A DNA stretch of 64,000 nt from Planobispora longispora (GTDB lineage: Bacteria; Actinomycetota; Actinomycetes; Streptosporangiales; Streptosporangiaceae): contig NZ_BOOH01000066.1 of assembly GCF_016863135.1 (NCBI RefSeq), positions 1 to 64,000 of the forward strand, in the 5' to 3' direction. Positions 44,690 through 53,626 of this stretch are shown here, in pieces; the stretch's first letter is position 1, and each line of letters starts with the position of its first letter. The notes beneath the pieces are model-generated. The model was not told the origin of the DNA. It searched no databases and saw only the letters and a program-made list of their open reading frames with translations. The position numbers were made by a program, and so were the translations under genes.

Positions 44690-46279
44690 ATGCACCCGCC
44701 GTCCGTCCCCCCTGCCACGTCCCCCGGTCCTTCGGCCACGCCACCCGTGTCCGATGCCGTTCCGCCCGCCATGCCCTCCACATCCGGCGCTGCGCCGCCC
44801 GTCGTGCGTCTGCCGGCCGTTCTCGCCGCCACGGTCACCGCCACCGCCGCCACCGCCCTCCTGCTGTTCTCCGGCACCGGGCTGACCCCGCTGCCGTGGC
44901 TCACCTGGCTGGCGCCCCTGCCGGTGCTGCTGCTCGCGCCCCGGGTCTCCGCCCCCGTCGCGTCCGCCGCGGCGTTCACGGCCTGGGGGGTCGGCGGGCT
45001 GAACCTGTGGGACCTGCAGCGTGACCGGCTGGAGGTCCCGCTCCCGGTCGCGCTGCTCAGCGTGGTGCTCCCGGCCCTGCTGGCGGTCGCGGCCGTGCTG
45101 CTCTTCCGGCTCCTGGCGCGGCGGGGCAGGCCGGTGGCGGCCGCGGTGGCCGTGCCCGCGGTGTGGGTGAGCGGCGAGTATCTGGTCTCGGTCCTCGGCC
45201 CGGACGGGGCGCTGTGGAGCCTGGCCTACACGCAGGCCGATGTGCTGCCGGTGCTGCAGCTCGCCTCGCTCACCGGCGTGTGGGGCGTCACATTCGCGCT
45301 GATGGCGGTCCCGGCGGCCGTCGCGGTGATCCTCGCCCCGGGGACGGCGGGACGCGCGCGCCTGGGCGTGGGCCTCACGACGCTCGCCCTGCTCGCCGCG
45401 GTGGCGGGGTACGGGACCGTACGGCTCGCCGCGCCCCCCGCGGGCCCGCACCGGAACGTGGCGCTGCTGGCCGCCGGACAGCACGGGGACTGGGCCCCGG
45501 TGGACACGCCCCGGGGGACGGAGAAACTCCGCGACACGCTGGCGCGCCTGCGCGCCCTGCCCCGGGAGACCGACGCGGCCGTGCTGGCGGAGGGCGCCTT
45601 CGTCACCACCGCGGCGCACCTGCCCCGGATCACCGATCCGCTGGCCGCGCTGGCCCGCGAGCGCCGGATGGACATCGTCGCCGGGGTGATCGTCACCGAC
45701 GCCGGTCACAACACGGCCGTGTTCTTCCCCGCCCGGGGAGGTGAGCCGCGGATCTACCGCAAGCGGCACATGGTGCCCGGCGTCGAGCCGTACGAGCCGG
45801 GCGGGCGGGCTCTCGTCGCCGGTGACGTGGGAGTGGCGATCTGCAAGGACCTGGACTTCCCCGGCCTGGCCCGGGAGAACCGCCGGATCGGCGCCACGGT
45901 CATGTTCGTGCCCTCCTGGGACTTCGGGCTCGACGCCTGGCAGCATTCCCGGATCGCGGTGACGCGCGGCGTGGAGAACGGCTTCGCGGTCGTGCGCGGC
46001 GCGGCGGACGGCAACCTGACGGTCAGCGACCCGTACGGGCGCGTCCTCGCCGAGCGGGCGACCGGAGACCGTGCCGTCGTGACCCTCACGGCGGCCGTCC
46101 CCGCAGGCGGCGCCGGCACTCCCTACACCAGGTGGGGCGACTGGTTCGCCTGGTCCTGCCTGGCCGCGGCCGTCGCCCTCGCCGGGCGGGCGGTCCAGGG
46201 AAGGCACGGCCGCCGGGAGCGGGGACGGGCCCCCGCGGACGGTCCCGCCGGGCGGTCGCCGGGGCGCGGGACCGCATGA
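44690..46279 (+). CDS. Apolipoprotein N-acyltransferase-like CN-hydrolase membrane protein
   Basis: 529 aa from ATG 44690 (GAGGAGAG upstream); the frame from 44558 is not supported. A Pro-rich N-terminal tail (about 1-45) precedes six or so membrane spans, then a periplasm-facing CN_hydrolase domain. Its triad is visible as Glu in VLAEGAFVTT, Lys in YRKRHMVPGVEPY and Cys in VAICKDLDFPG. Lnt transfers a fatty acid to the N-terminal Cys of lipoproteins, but the essential Lnt active-site surroundings (W-x-E, C-Y-E) are replaced (C-K-D), so another amide chemistry is possible. A C-terminal span closes the protein. Confidence 0.82.
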   Translation: MHPPSVPPATSPGPSATPPVSDAVPPAMPSTSGAAPPVVRLPAVLAATVTATAATALLLFSGTGLTPLPWLTWLAPLPVLLLAPRVSAPVASAAAFTAWGVGGLNLWDLQRDRLEVPLPVALLSVVLPALLAVAAVLLFRLLARRGRPVAAAVAVPAVWVSGEYLVSVLGPDGALWSLAYTQADVLPVLQLASLTGVWGVTFALMAVPAAVAVILAPGTAGRARLGVGLTTLALLAAVAGYGTVRLAAPPAGPHRNVALLAAGQHGDWAPVDTPRGTEKLRDTLARLRALPRETDAAVLAEGAFVTTAAHLPRITDPLAALARERRMDIVAGVIVTDAGHNTAVFFPARGGEPRIYRKRHMVPGVEPYEPGGRALVAGDVGVAICKDLDFPGLARENRRIGATVMFVPSWDFGLDAWQHSRIAVTRGVENGFAVVRGAADGNLTVSDPYGRVLAERATGDRAVVTLTAAVPAGGAGTPYTRWGDWFAWSCLAAAVALAGRAVQGRHGRRERGRAPADGPAGRSPGRGTA

Positions 46280-46345
46280 CGGTGACGGGGCCGGGTAAGA
46301 CGTGACCGTCGGGGGGCGAAAGACGAGGATCGGGGGTGGACCGCG

Positions 46346-47743
46346 GTGTTCACCGATCGCACGGAGGCGGGACGGCGCCTGGCCGTACGGCTCGGGCACC
46401 TTCGCGGCCAGGACGTCGTCGTCCTCGGCCTGCCGCGGGGAGGAGTCCCGATCGCCTTCGAGGTGGCCAGGGAGCTGGACGCGCCGCTGGACGTCATCCT
46501 GGTGCGCAAGCTGGGCGTGCCCGTCCAGCCGGAGCTGGGCTTCGGCGCCATCGGGGAGGGCGGGGTGCGCGTCGTGGACCCGGGAGTGGTCCGGATGGCG
46601 GGCCTGCGTCCGGAGGACATGGCGCCGGTGGAGGAGCACGAACGCGAGGTGCTCGCGCGGCGGGCGGAGCGGTTCCGCGCGGGGCGGCCGGGCGTCTCCC
46701 TGGAGGGCAGGACCGCCGTCGTCGTGGACGACGGGATCGCCACCGGCTCCACGGCCCGCGCCGCCTGCAGGGTCGCCCGGGCCCACGGCGCCGGCCGGAT
46801 CGTCCTGGCCGCCCCCGTGTGCGCGCCGGACGTGGAGGCGCGCCTGGGAGACGACGCCGACGAGATCGTCTGTCTCGTGGCCCCCGAATCCCTGGGCGCC
46901 ATCGGCCAGTGGTACGAGGACTTCACCCAGGTCGACGACGCGGAGGTCACCGACCTGCTGAGCCGGGCCGGGACGGCGCGGAGCGGGCCGGGGGCGGGCG
47001 CCGGGACCGCGCGGGGAGTGTCGCGAGAGGTCCTGATGGACCTGGGGAAAGCGGAGCTGCCGGGGACGCTCGCCGTTCCCGCGGGCGCCCCCGGGATCGT
47101 CGTGTTCGCGCACGGCAGCGGGAGCGGCCGGCACAGCCCGCGCAACCGTTACGTGGCCGAGGTCCTCAACGGAGCCGGGCTGGGCACTCTTCTGTTCGAC
47201 CTGCTCACCCCCGCCGAGGAGGACGACCGGGCCAACGTCTTCGACGTCCCCCTGCTCGCCGAGCGGCTCGCGCAGGCCACCGGTTGGGTGCGCGAGCACC
47301 TGCCGGGCCTCCGCGTCGGGTACTTCGGGGCCAGCACCGGCGCCGCCGCGGCGCTGTGGGCCGCGGCGGGGCGGGGAGACGGCCGGGAGAACGGCATGGA
47401 CGGGCGGGGAGAGGGCGGGGAGGGCGGCATGGACGGGCGGCGAGGCGGGGAGGGCGGCGCGGATGGCAGGGGAGGCGTCGCCGCCGTCGTGTCCCGGGGC
47501 GGGCGGCCGGACCTCGCGGGACCCCGGCTGGCCGAGGTCTCCGCCCCCACCCTGCTCATCGTGGGCGGCCGGGACGAGCAGGTGCTCGAACTGAACGAGT
47601 CCGCGCGGGGACGGCTCCGCTGCGAGAACCGCCTGGAGGTCGTCCCCGGGGCCACCCATCTGTTCGAGGAGGCCGGAACGCTGGAGACCGCGGCGGCGCT
47701 GGCCCGCGACTGGTTTACCCGCCATCTGCGCGGGGACGGGTGA
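46346..47743 (+). CDS. Phosphoribosyltransferase / dienelactone-hydrolase-like fusion
   Basis: 465 aa, GTG start. Residues about 1-215 form a type I phosphoribosyltransferase with the PRPP loop VVVDDGIATGSTARAA and LPRGGVPIAFEVA. Residues about 230-465 form an alpha/beta hydrolase: VVFAHGSGSGRHSPRNR, nucleophile Ser in GYFGASTGAAAA, Asp in VGGRDEQVL and His in PGATHLFEE. A Gly/Asp/Arg-rich insertion of about 35 residues interrupts the hydrolase, encoded by irregular GGCGGGGAG repeats. Such fusions recur in actinomycetes and their substrate is unknown. Confidence 0.88.
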   Translation: MFTDRTEAGRRLAVRLGHLRGQDVVVLGLPRGGVPIAFEVARELDAPLDVILVRKLGVPVQPELGFGAIGEGGVRVVDPGVVRMAGLRPEDMAPVEEHEREVLARRAERFRAGRPGVSLEGRTAVVVDDGIATGSTARAACRVARAHGAGRIVLAAPVCAPDVEARLGDDADEIVCLVAPESLGAIGQWYEDFTQVDDAEVTDLLSRAGTARSGPGAGAGTARGVSREVLMDLGKAELPGTLAVPAGAPGIVVFAHGSGSGRHSPRNRYVAEVLNGAGLGTLLFDLLTPAEEDDRANVFDVPLLAERLAQATGWVREHLPGLRVGYFGASTGAAAALWAAAGRGDGRENGMDGRGEGGEGGMDGRRGGEGGADGRGGVAAVVSRGGRPDLAGPRLAEVSAPTLLIVGGRDEQVLELNESARGRLRCENRLEVVPGATHLFEEAGTLETAAALARDWFTRHLRGDG

Positions 47744-47836
47744 CCGGTCCCCTCCGGGGCGGGGGACCCTCCGGGGGAGGGACCCCTCCGGGAAGGGCCG
47801 CGTTCGGTTCGGGAGGACCGGGAAGGCAGGACGGGC

Positions 47837-48655
47837 ATGAGCGAGGCGCCGATCTCCGGCTCCGGATACGACCGGATCGCGATCATCACCGGAGCGGACT
47901 CCGGCATCGGCAAGGCGACCGCCGTGACCCTGGCCGGGCACGGGTTCGACGTAGGCGTCACCTTCCACAGCGACCGGGAGGGGGCCGAGGAGACGGCGCG
48001 GCTGGTGCGCGAGAGGGGCCGCGCGGCGGCGGTGCGCCGGCACGACCTGACCGACCCGGAGAAGGCCGCCACGGTGGTGGACGAGCTGGCCGACGAGCTG
48101 GGCGGCGTCGGCGTCCTGGTCAACAACGCCGGGACCGGGAGCAGCACGCCGCTGCTGGAGATGGGCTTCGAGCAGTGGCGGTCGGTGCTCGCGGTGGACC
48201 TCGACGGCGCGTTCCTGTGCGCCCAGCGGGCGGTCCGGCGCATGATCGCCGCAGGCGGGGGCGGCCGCGTCGTCAACGTGACCAGCGTCCACGAGGAGCA
48301 TCCCAGGGTCGGGGCCGGGCCGTACTGCGCGGCCAAGGGGGGCCTGCGGATGCTGAGCCGGGTGCTGGCGCTGGAGCTGGCGCCGTACGGGATCACGGTG
48401 AACACCGTCGCCCCGGGCGAGATCGCCACCCCGATGACCGGCCAGGAGGATCAGCCGCCGCGACCCGGCAGCCGCCCCGGCTACCCGATCGACCGGCCCG
48501 GCGACGCCCGGGAGGTGGCCGCGGTCATCGCCTTCCTCGCGGGCCCGGCCTCGTCGTACGTGACGGGGGCGAGCCTGTTCGTGGACGGGGGGCTGGGGCT
48601 GATGGGCCCGCAGGCGGCGGGGGCCCTCGAATCGGGGGAGTGGCGTCAGGGGTGA
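47837..48655 (+). CDS. Short-chain dehydrogenase (3-oxoacyl-reductase-like)
   Basis: 272 aa. Cofactor motif ITGADSGIGKATAVTLAGHG with an NADP-type second strand (VTFHSDREGAEE). NNAGTG is present, with catalytic Ser in VTSVHEEHPRVG and Tyr-Lys in YCAAKGG. The C-terminal VDGG is typical, extended by about 20 residues. It follows the fusion gene by 93 bases with GC-rich hairpin sequence between, so probably a separate transcript. It converges with the anti-sigma gene. Confidence 0.9.
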   Translation: MSEAPISGSGYDRIAIITGADSGIGKATAVTLAGHGFDVGVTFHSDREGAEETARLVRERGRAAAVRRHDLTDPEKAATVVDELADELGGVGVLVNNAGTGSSTPLLEMGFEQWRSVLAVDLDGAFLCAQRAVRRMIAAGGGGRVVNVTSVHEEHPRVGAGPYCAAKGGLRMLSRVLALELAPYGITVNTVAPGEIATPMTGQEDQPPRPGSRPGYPIDRPGDAREVAAVIAFLAGPASSYVTGASLFVDGGLGLMGPQAAGALESGEWRQG

Positions 48656-48759
48656 GAGGCCGGGGCGCGCCGGGGGCGGGGCGCCGGATCGGCGGCGGGC
48701 CGGGAACGAGGCGCCGGGGCTGGAGCCGCGGCCCGCGGGGAGAGACCGCGGCCCGCTGG

Positions 48760-48984
48760 TCAGAGCGGTGTGCGGTCGTCGTCGAGGGGACCGGTGAGGG
48801 AAGTGGAGCGGTCCCGCCGGACCGCGTCGAGCAGGCCGGGAACCTCACTCAGTTCCCGGAGCTCGGCCTGGCACTCCTCACACGACATGAGGTGGCTTTC
48901 GAACGCCTGGTGGTCCTCTTCGTCCAGCACGCCGAGGGCATAGGCCGTCACGTCTTCATGCGCACCGCGTGAGGAGGGGGACAT
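48760..48984 (-). CDS. Short zinc-binding anti-sigma factor (ZAS domain)
   Basis: 74 aa. The ZAS/zf-HC2 motif H-x3-C-x2-C is at His31, Cys35 and Cys38 (FESHLMSCEECQAEL), preceded by HEDVTAYALGVLDEED. Unlike most anti-sigma factors it ends soon after the ZAS helix and has no membrane span, so it is a soluble, possibly redox-responsive regulator. Its ATG shares a base with the sigma-factor stop (TGATG), a coupled pair. It should hold the adjacent ECF sigma inactive. Confidence 0.85.
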   Translation of the reverse strand: MSPSSRGAHEDVTAYALGVLDEEDHQAFESHLMSCEECQAELRELSEVPGLLDAVRRDRSTSLTGPLDDDRTPL

Positions 48985-49538
48985 CAGCTCGCGACACCTC
49001 TCTCCTTCAGGATCCTGCGCAGGGCGCGGATCCCGTAGTAGAGCCGGGACTTGACCGTGCCGGGCGGGATCCCCAGGATCTCCGCCGCTTCACTAATCGT
49101 ACGGTCCCGTAGGTAAGTGTGCTCTATGACTTCCCGGTGTTCTTCGGACAGGTCTCGGAGCGCGTCGGTGACGATCATCGTTTCCAGCGCCTGCTCCGAC
49201 GCGTCGGGGACGGACACGGCGTCCGCGTCGGCGGGCTCGACCTCCTGAGGGCGAGCTCCTCGCTTACGCCGGCCGTCGATGACGATGCGGCGGGCGACGG
49301 TGAGGAGCCAGGCCCACAGCAGGCCCGGCTCGCGGTGCAACCTCCCCGCGTTTCGCCAGGCCCGGAGGATCGTCTCCTGAACGACGTCCTCGGCCCACTG
49401 CAGATCGTTGCCGGTGGCCTTGCGTACATGGCGGAGCAGGGAAGGGCCGAACTCCTGGTACAGCACCTCAACCAGGACGTCATCGTCGGTTTCCGCGCTC
49501 TCGAACCGGCTGTCGAGATGACGAGGCACGGGCAACAT
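48984..49538 (-). CDS. ECF sigma factor
   Basis: 184 aa from ATG 49538 with AAGGTG upstream; an ATG at 49577 is also in frame. Sigma region 2 reads WAEDVVQETILRAWRNAGRL through LLWAWLLTVARRIVIDGRR. Region 4 reads LSEEHREVIEHTYLRDRTIS and EAAEILGIPPGTVKSRLYYG. It belongs near the SigK/SigL-type ECFs with a ZAS anti-sigma. It is divergent from the lipoprotein operon, whose upstream region has an ECF-type promoter, so it probably drives that operon. Confidence 0.9.
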   Translation of the reverse strand: MLPVPRHLDSRFESAETDDDVLVEVLYQEFGPSLLRHVRKATGNDLQWAEDVVQETILRAWRNAGRLHREPGLLWAWLLTVARRIVIDGRRKRGARPQEVEPADADAVSVPDASEQALETMIVTDALRDLSEEHREVIEHTYLRDRTISEAAEILGIPPGTVKSRLYYGIRALRRILKERGVAS

Positions 49539-49613
49539 CTTTACACCTTCGTTATCAGCCCCGTATGCAACTTCCACAACTCCAGTTATTTCTGACTATC
49601 TCCTTACTTTCCG

Positions 49614-49639
49614 TGAACCGCCTTCCGGACAGTCGCGTA
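49614..49639 (+). promoter_or_regulatory. Candidate ECF-type promoter of the redox operon
   Basis: TGAACC (49614-49619), a 16-base spacer and CGTA (49636-49639) match the usual ECF pattern of a GAAC-type -35 and CGTA/CGTC -10. It lies about 50 bases before the lipoprotein ATG, with a small hairpin (GCCCGC/GCGGGC, 49655-49670) in the leader. Confidence 0.55.
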
Positions 49640-49690
49640 CCTCCGACCAAGTGCGCCCGCATCGGCGGGCCCTTGCGGAAAGGAACGACC

Positions 49691-50257
49691 ATGGCAACAC
49701 GGCACGTCCTATGGCCGGCCGGGGTTGTTGTCACCCTCGTGGCCCTGTCCGGATGCGCCGGAGGCGGCGCCTCCGGGCAGGACTACTCCGGACAGGCCTA
49801 CGCGACGTCGGAGGCGGTGAACGAGCACGCCGGCCACGCTTTCCTGAAGGTCTCGGCGGTGGGCGTCGTCGTCGACGCCCAGGGGCAGACCCTCTACCGC
49901 TTCGACGAGGACAAGCCCTCGGCGCCGAGCTGCGACGGGGAGTGCGCGGCCACGTGGCCGCCCGTCGTCACCGCGGGCGACGTCATGGTCGAGGGCATCG
50001 ACCAGGGCCTCGTCGGCACGGCCGAGCGGCAGGACGGCACCCTGCAGGTGACCCTCGGCGGCTGGCCGCTCTACCGGTTCTCCGGGGACGAGATCCCGGG
50101 AGACCTCAAAGGGCACGGCGCCGGTGGCACGTGGTTCGCGAGCTCCCCGGACGGGAAGCGGGCGCAGTCCCCGGACGGCGCCCCGACGCAGGCTCCGGAC
50201 ACCGCGCGGAGACAAGATCCGGATGCCGCGCGGACGCAGGCTCCGGACGACTACTGA
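49691..50257 (+). CDS. Lipoprotein with two YxFxxD repeats (PF03640 / COG4315 type)
   Basis: 188 aa. AAAGGA precedes ATG 49691. The lipobox LSGC puts the acylated Cys at residue 22. Two secreted-repeat units follow with YRFDED (69-74) and YRFSGD (128-133), the Y-x-F/W/Y-x-x-D signature, and a pair of cysteines (CDGEC, 81-85). The C-terminal tail is a Pro/Gln/Asp repeat (QAPD-type). The biochemical role of this family is unsettled. Here it opens an operon with haem and flavin/Fe-S partners, which suggests a redox role at the outer face of the membrane. Confidence 0.88.
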   Translation: MATRHVLWPAGVVVTLVALSGCAGGGASGQDYSGQAYATSEAVNEHAGHAFLKVSAVGVVVDAQGQTLYRFDEDKPSAPSCDGECAATWPPVVTAGDVMVEGIDQGLVGTAERQDGTLQVTLGGWPLYRFSGDEIPGDLKGHGAGGTWFASSPDGKRAQSPDGAPTQAPDTARRQDPDAARTQAPDDY

Positions 50258-50270
50258 CCCGGGCGACGCC

Positions 50271-50930
50271 ATGTTCAGGTCGCTGTTGCGCCGCTCCCGC
50301 CGTCCCGGCCGGTCCGGCGCTTTCGGAAGCGGAGAGCTGCTGCTGTTCGGGACCTTCCTCGCGGTCGCCGCGGTGGCGGTCGTGCTGGTCACACCGTCCG
50401 GCGGGCTGCCCGCGGCCTCGGAGGGCGGCACCCCCCAGGGCTGGGTCTCCACCCCGTACGGCCCGCTGAGCCCGGCCGACCGCGACTTCCTGGTCAAGGT
50501 CCGCCAGGCGGGCCTCTGGGAGATCCCCACCGGGCAGCAGGCCCAGCAGCGCGCCGACAGCAAGCGGGTCAAGGAGGTCGGCATGCACCTGATGACCGAC
50601 CACCTCAAGCTCGACGCCCAGGTCCTCTCGGTCGCCGGCCAGCTCGGCGTGGTGCTGCCCAGCCAGGCGAGCGCGGACCAGCAGCGCTGGATGGGGGAGC
50701 TGTCGTCCGCCTTCGGCGCCGAATACGACCGGATCTTCGCCAACCGGCTCCGCCAAGCTCACGGGAAGGTCTTCACAGCGGTTGCCGCCGTACGGTCCGG
50801 CACTCGTAACGATCTCATCCGATCCTTCGCCCAGCGGGCGGTGGAGGTGGTCATGAAGCACATGACCCTGCTGGAGAGCACGGGGCTGGTCGACTACACC
50901 GCCCTGCCCGAACCTCCCGCGCCAAAGTGA
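50271..50930 (+). CDS. DUF4142 protein, membrane-anchored
   Basis: 219 aa. ATG 50271 lies 13 bases after the previous stop. An Arg-rich start and one span (about 22-42) are followed by a four-helix ferritin-like DUF4142 domain: LSPADRDFLVKVRQAGLWEI, SKRVKEVGMHLMTDHLKLD and VVMKHMTLLESTG. His and Asp/Glu residues in the helices could bind metal as in ferritin-like folds, but this is not shown. Second gene of the operon, probably outside the membrane. Confidence 0.85.
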   Translation: MFRSLLRRSRRPGRSGAFGSGELLLFGTFLAVAAVAVVLVTPSGGLPAASEGGTPQGWVSTPYGPLSPADRDFLVKVRQAGLWEIPTGQQAQQRADSKRVKEVGMHLMTDHLKLDAQVLSVAGQLGVVLPSQASADQQRWMGELSSAFGAEYDRIFANRLRQAHGKVFTAVAAVRSGTRNDLIRSFAQRAVEVVMKHMTLLESTGLVDYTALPEPPAPK

Positions 50931-50959
50931 CTCCCGCGCCACAGTGAGGAGAGAACCCC

Positions 50960-52174
50960 ATGAAACGCAAACGCATGAGACGCCTGTACGTGCCGCTGTC
51001 CGCGCTCGCCCTGGCGGCCGGGGCGCTGACCGCCACCACGGGCCCAGCCGCCGCCGACCACTGCGACCCCGCGGAACAGGGCCAGGACAGCCAGCAGAAC
51101 CAGGACAACCGGTCAGGCCGGAACGGTCAGCAGGACCAGGACGGCCAGCAGGGCCAAAATGACCAGCGGCAACAGCAGGATCAGGACGGCCGGCAGGGTC
51201 AGAGCGGCCGGCAGAACCAGCAGGGCTCGCAGAACCAGCAGAGTCCAGAGGATCCGCAGGACCCGCAGGACGGGCAGGACGGGCAGGACGGGCAGGCGGA
51301 GGACTGTGCGGATCTCGGTCCGTTCCCGCAGGATTTCGTCGACATCCGGCAGACGCAGCCGAACGTCCAGACGCCCCGGACACGGCGCGGAGGCTCCGCC
51401 GGGAGCTTCGTCTCCCGCTGCGGCCGCAACCAGAACGGCCACCGCAACTCGGACAACTTCATCGTCGCCCCGGGCGTGACCAACGGCGCCCACCACGTGC
51501 ACGACTACGTCGGCAACCTGTCCACCGACGCCTTCTCCACCGACGCCAGCCTGGCGGCGGCGGGGACGACGTGCGCGTTCGGCGACCGCTCGACCTACTT
51601 CTGGCCGGTCCTGCGGGACCGTACGGTCGATGCCAACACCCAGGACCCGGACGGCAACGTGGGACGCATCCTGACCCCCCGCGTGGCGATCATGCAGTTC
51701 CGGGGGAACCCGGTGGCCAAGGTCACCGCGATGCCGCGGTTCCTCAGGCTGATCACCGGTGACGCCAAGGCCGCGACCAACGGCGGTGCGAACGCCCGGG
51801 CCCAGTGGACCTGCAGCGGGTTCACCAACCGGGTGCTGACCGACAAGTATCCGCTCTGTCCCCGGGGCAGCCTGGTCATGCGGATCCTGGACTTCCCGAG
51901 CTGCTGGGACGGGCAGAACACCGACAGCGCCAACCACCGCACGCACGTCCTGTTCCCCGATGAGAGCGGCGCCTGTCCCGCCGGGACGCGGGCCGTTCCG
52001 CAGCTGCGGATGACCCTGGCCTACGCCGCGCCGTCCACCCCCTCCTTCGCGCTGGACGCCTTCCCCGAGCAACTGCACAACCCGGTCACCGATCACGCCG
52101 ACTTCGCGAACGTGATGCCGGACCGGCTCATGCGGTCCGTAGTGAACTGCATCAACCAAGGCCGTCGCTGCTGA
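50960..52174 (+). CDS. Secreted DUF1996 protein with a Gln-rich linker
   Basis: 404 aa. A signal peptide (about 1-33, ending AAA) is followed by about 80 residues of Gln/Asp/Gly repeats, then DUF1996 (about 120-404). That domain has DNFIVAPGVTNGAHHVHDYV with paired histidines, several Cys (SRCGRNQNGH, WTCSGF, YPLCPRGS, FPSCWDGQN) and HRTHVLFP. DUF1996 domains occur in secreted proteins of actinobacteria and fungi and have no assigned function; the conserved His cluster hints at metal binding. Third gene of the redox operon. Confidence 0.87.
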   Translation: MKRKRMRRLYVPLSALALAAGALTATTGPAAADHCDPAEQGQDSQQNQDNRSGRNGQQDQDGQQGQNDQRQQQDQDGRQGQSGRQNQQGSQNQQSPEDPQDPQDGQDGQDGQAEDCADLGPFPQDFVDIRQTQPNVQTPRTRRGGSAGSFVSRCGRNQNGHRNSDNFIVAPGVTNGAHHVHDYVGNLSTDAFSTDASLAAAGTTCAFGDRSTYFWPVLRDRTVDANTQDPDGNVGRILTPRVAIMQFRGNPVAKVTAMPRFLRLITGDAKAATNGGANARAQWTCSGFTNRVLTDKYPLCPRGSLVMRILDFPSCWDGQNTDSANHRTHVLFPDESGACPAGTRAVPQLRMTLAYAAPSTPSFALDAFPEQLHNPVTDHADFANVMPDRLMRSVVNCINQGRRC

Positions 52175-52228
52175 CCTCGTACCCGTCCCGGAGCGGCACC
52201 CTCTCCGCTCGGACGATGAGGAGGCACA

Positions 52229-53626
52229 GTGGACGACACCGATTGGAACGCGGCCCGCGGAACGAACGCTCCGGTGTACTACCTGGGCGGGCCGGCGCGC
52301 CGGCTGGGCGAGCCGGTCGCCGAACCGGAGGGTCCGCCGCTCGGCCCGGACGAACCGGCACGACCCGACGAGCCGGTGCGACACACGGGGACGCCGGTCC
52401 ACAGGATCGGCGAACCGCCGGGCGCCCCGGGAGAGCATCCCGCGGGAGGACGCGCTCGAAGAGAACACCTCCCGGGTGAACGGGGCCCGGCAGAACACCC
52501 CCGGAATGAACGCGTCCAGGTGGGATACGCCCCGGGAACACACCTCGCGAGTGAACGCGTCCAGGTGGGACACGCCGCGGTAGAACACAGCCGAAGTGAA
52601 CGCACCCGGCTGGAACGTGTCCTGGGAGAACAGTCCGATGTCCCGGACGAGCGCGAACGCGACGCGGACAGGCCGCGGCGCGGACAGGCGCGGCACTCCC
52701 GGCAGGAGGCGTCGGGGCTCGACCGGAGATCCAACCGGGTCATGCTCGGGGCGGGGATCACGGTGGTCACCGTCGGCATGCTGATGATGGGCAGGACCGA
52801 GGCGGGACTGCGGGCCTCCGCGGCGGCGTGGGGATTCCTCTCCTTCTTCTCCGGTGTGCTGGCGCTCGTCGCGCTGACCGCCACCGTCGCGCTCGGGCTG
52901 TTCTCCGCCGACCGGGTCGTCCTCCCGGCCCTGGGCAGGATCCGCACCCAGCTCCTGCACCGGTCGGCGGCGCTGGTCGGCATGGCGTTCCTGGCCACGC
53001 ACATCCTGATGAAGATCTCCGAAGGCCGGGCCCCCGCGGCGGCCGCGGTGGTCCCGACGTCCGCGCCGACCATGGCGATCGGGTTCGGCGTGGTCGCGTC
53101 CGACGTGATGGTGCTGATCTTCGCCACCGGGATCGCCCGAGCCGGGTTCGCGGACAGCGGCAAGCCGTGGGTGTGGCGGTTGCTGCACGGCTCCGCCTAC
53201 CTCGCCTGGCCTACGGCGATCATGCACGGGCTGAGCGCGGGCCGATCGCCCGCCTCCTGGGTGAGCTGGAGCTACGTGGCCTGCCTGGTGGCGGTGGGCG
53301 CGGCACTGCTGATCAGGGTCCTCTCCGTACTGCAGACCAGGCGTGCCGCGGCCGGAGCCGAGCCCGCGGCCGAGCCCGCGGTCGCGCGTGCCACCGCGGA
53401 TCGATCCGGTACGGCGGCGCGGACGAATACAGCGGCGAACACAGCGATGAATACGGCGATGAATACGGCGAATGCGGCGGATCCGGCCTCGCTCACGAGC
53501 ATCGTCGGCCGCGTCCCGCGCCGGGCCCGGGGGAGCCGGACCGGCACGGACAGCGGGGCCGGTCCGGAAGGACAGACGGGCACCGAGGGCCGGGTGGCCC
53601 GCCGGCGGATCGGAGGCATGGGATGA
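52229..53626 (+). CDS. Ferric-reductase/NOX-like bis-haem membrane protein without a dehydrogenase domain
   Basis: 465 aa, GTG start after GGAGG. A charged, repetitive cytoplasmic N-terminus (about 1-170, with RNERVQVGY/SERVQVGH repeats) precedes about six membrane spans. His244 and His258 lie on one span (H-x13-H), and His320 and His333 on a later one (H-x12-H). This is the spacing that holds two stacked haems in ferric reductases and NADPH oxidases. No FAD or NAD domain follows, only a low-complexity tail. The dehydrogenase is therefore expected in trans, most likely the next gene's product. Confidence 0.85.
   Translation: MDDTDWNAARGTNAPVYYLGGPARRLGEPVAEPEGPPLGPDEPARPDEPVRHTGTPVHRIGEPPGAPGEHPAGGRARREHLPGERGPAEHPRNERVQVGYAPGTHLASERVQVGHAAVEHSRSERTRLERVLGEQSDVPDERERDADRPRRGQARHSRQEASGLDRRSNRVMLGAGITVVTVGMLMMGRTEAGLRASAAAWGFLSFFSGVLALVALTATVALGLFSADRVVLPALGRIRTQLLHRSAALVGMAFLATHILMKISEGRAPAAAAVVPTSAPTMAIGFGVVASDVMVLIFATGIARAGFADSGKPWVWRLLHGSAYLAWPTAIMHGLSAGRSPASWVSWSYVACLVAVGAALLIRVLSVLQTRRAAAGAEPAAEPAVARATADRSGTAARTNTAANTAMNTAMNTANAADPASLTSIVGRVPRRARGSRTGTDSGAGPEGQTGTEGRVARRRIGGMG

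Noticed and set aside
44570-48301. Very long open frame (1243 codons) on the minus strand
   Set aside because: It is antisense to the Lnt-like, fusion and SDR genes, all of which have clear domains. High GC keeps the mirror frame open; its product has no recognisable domain.
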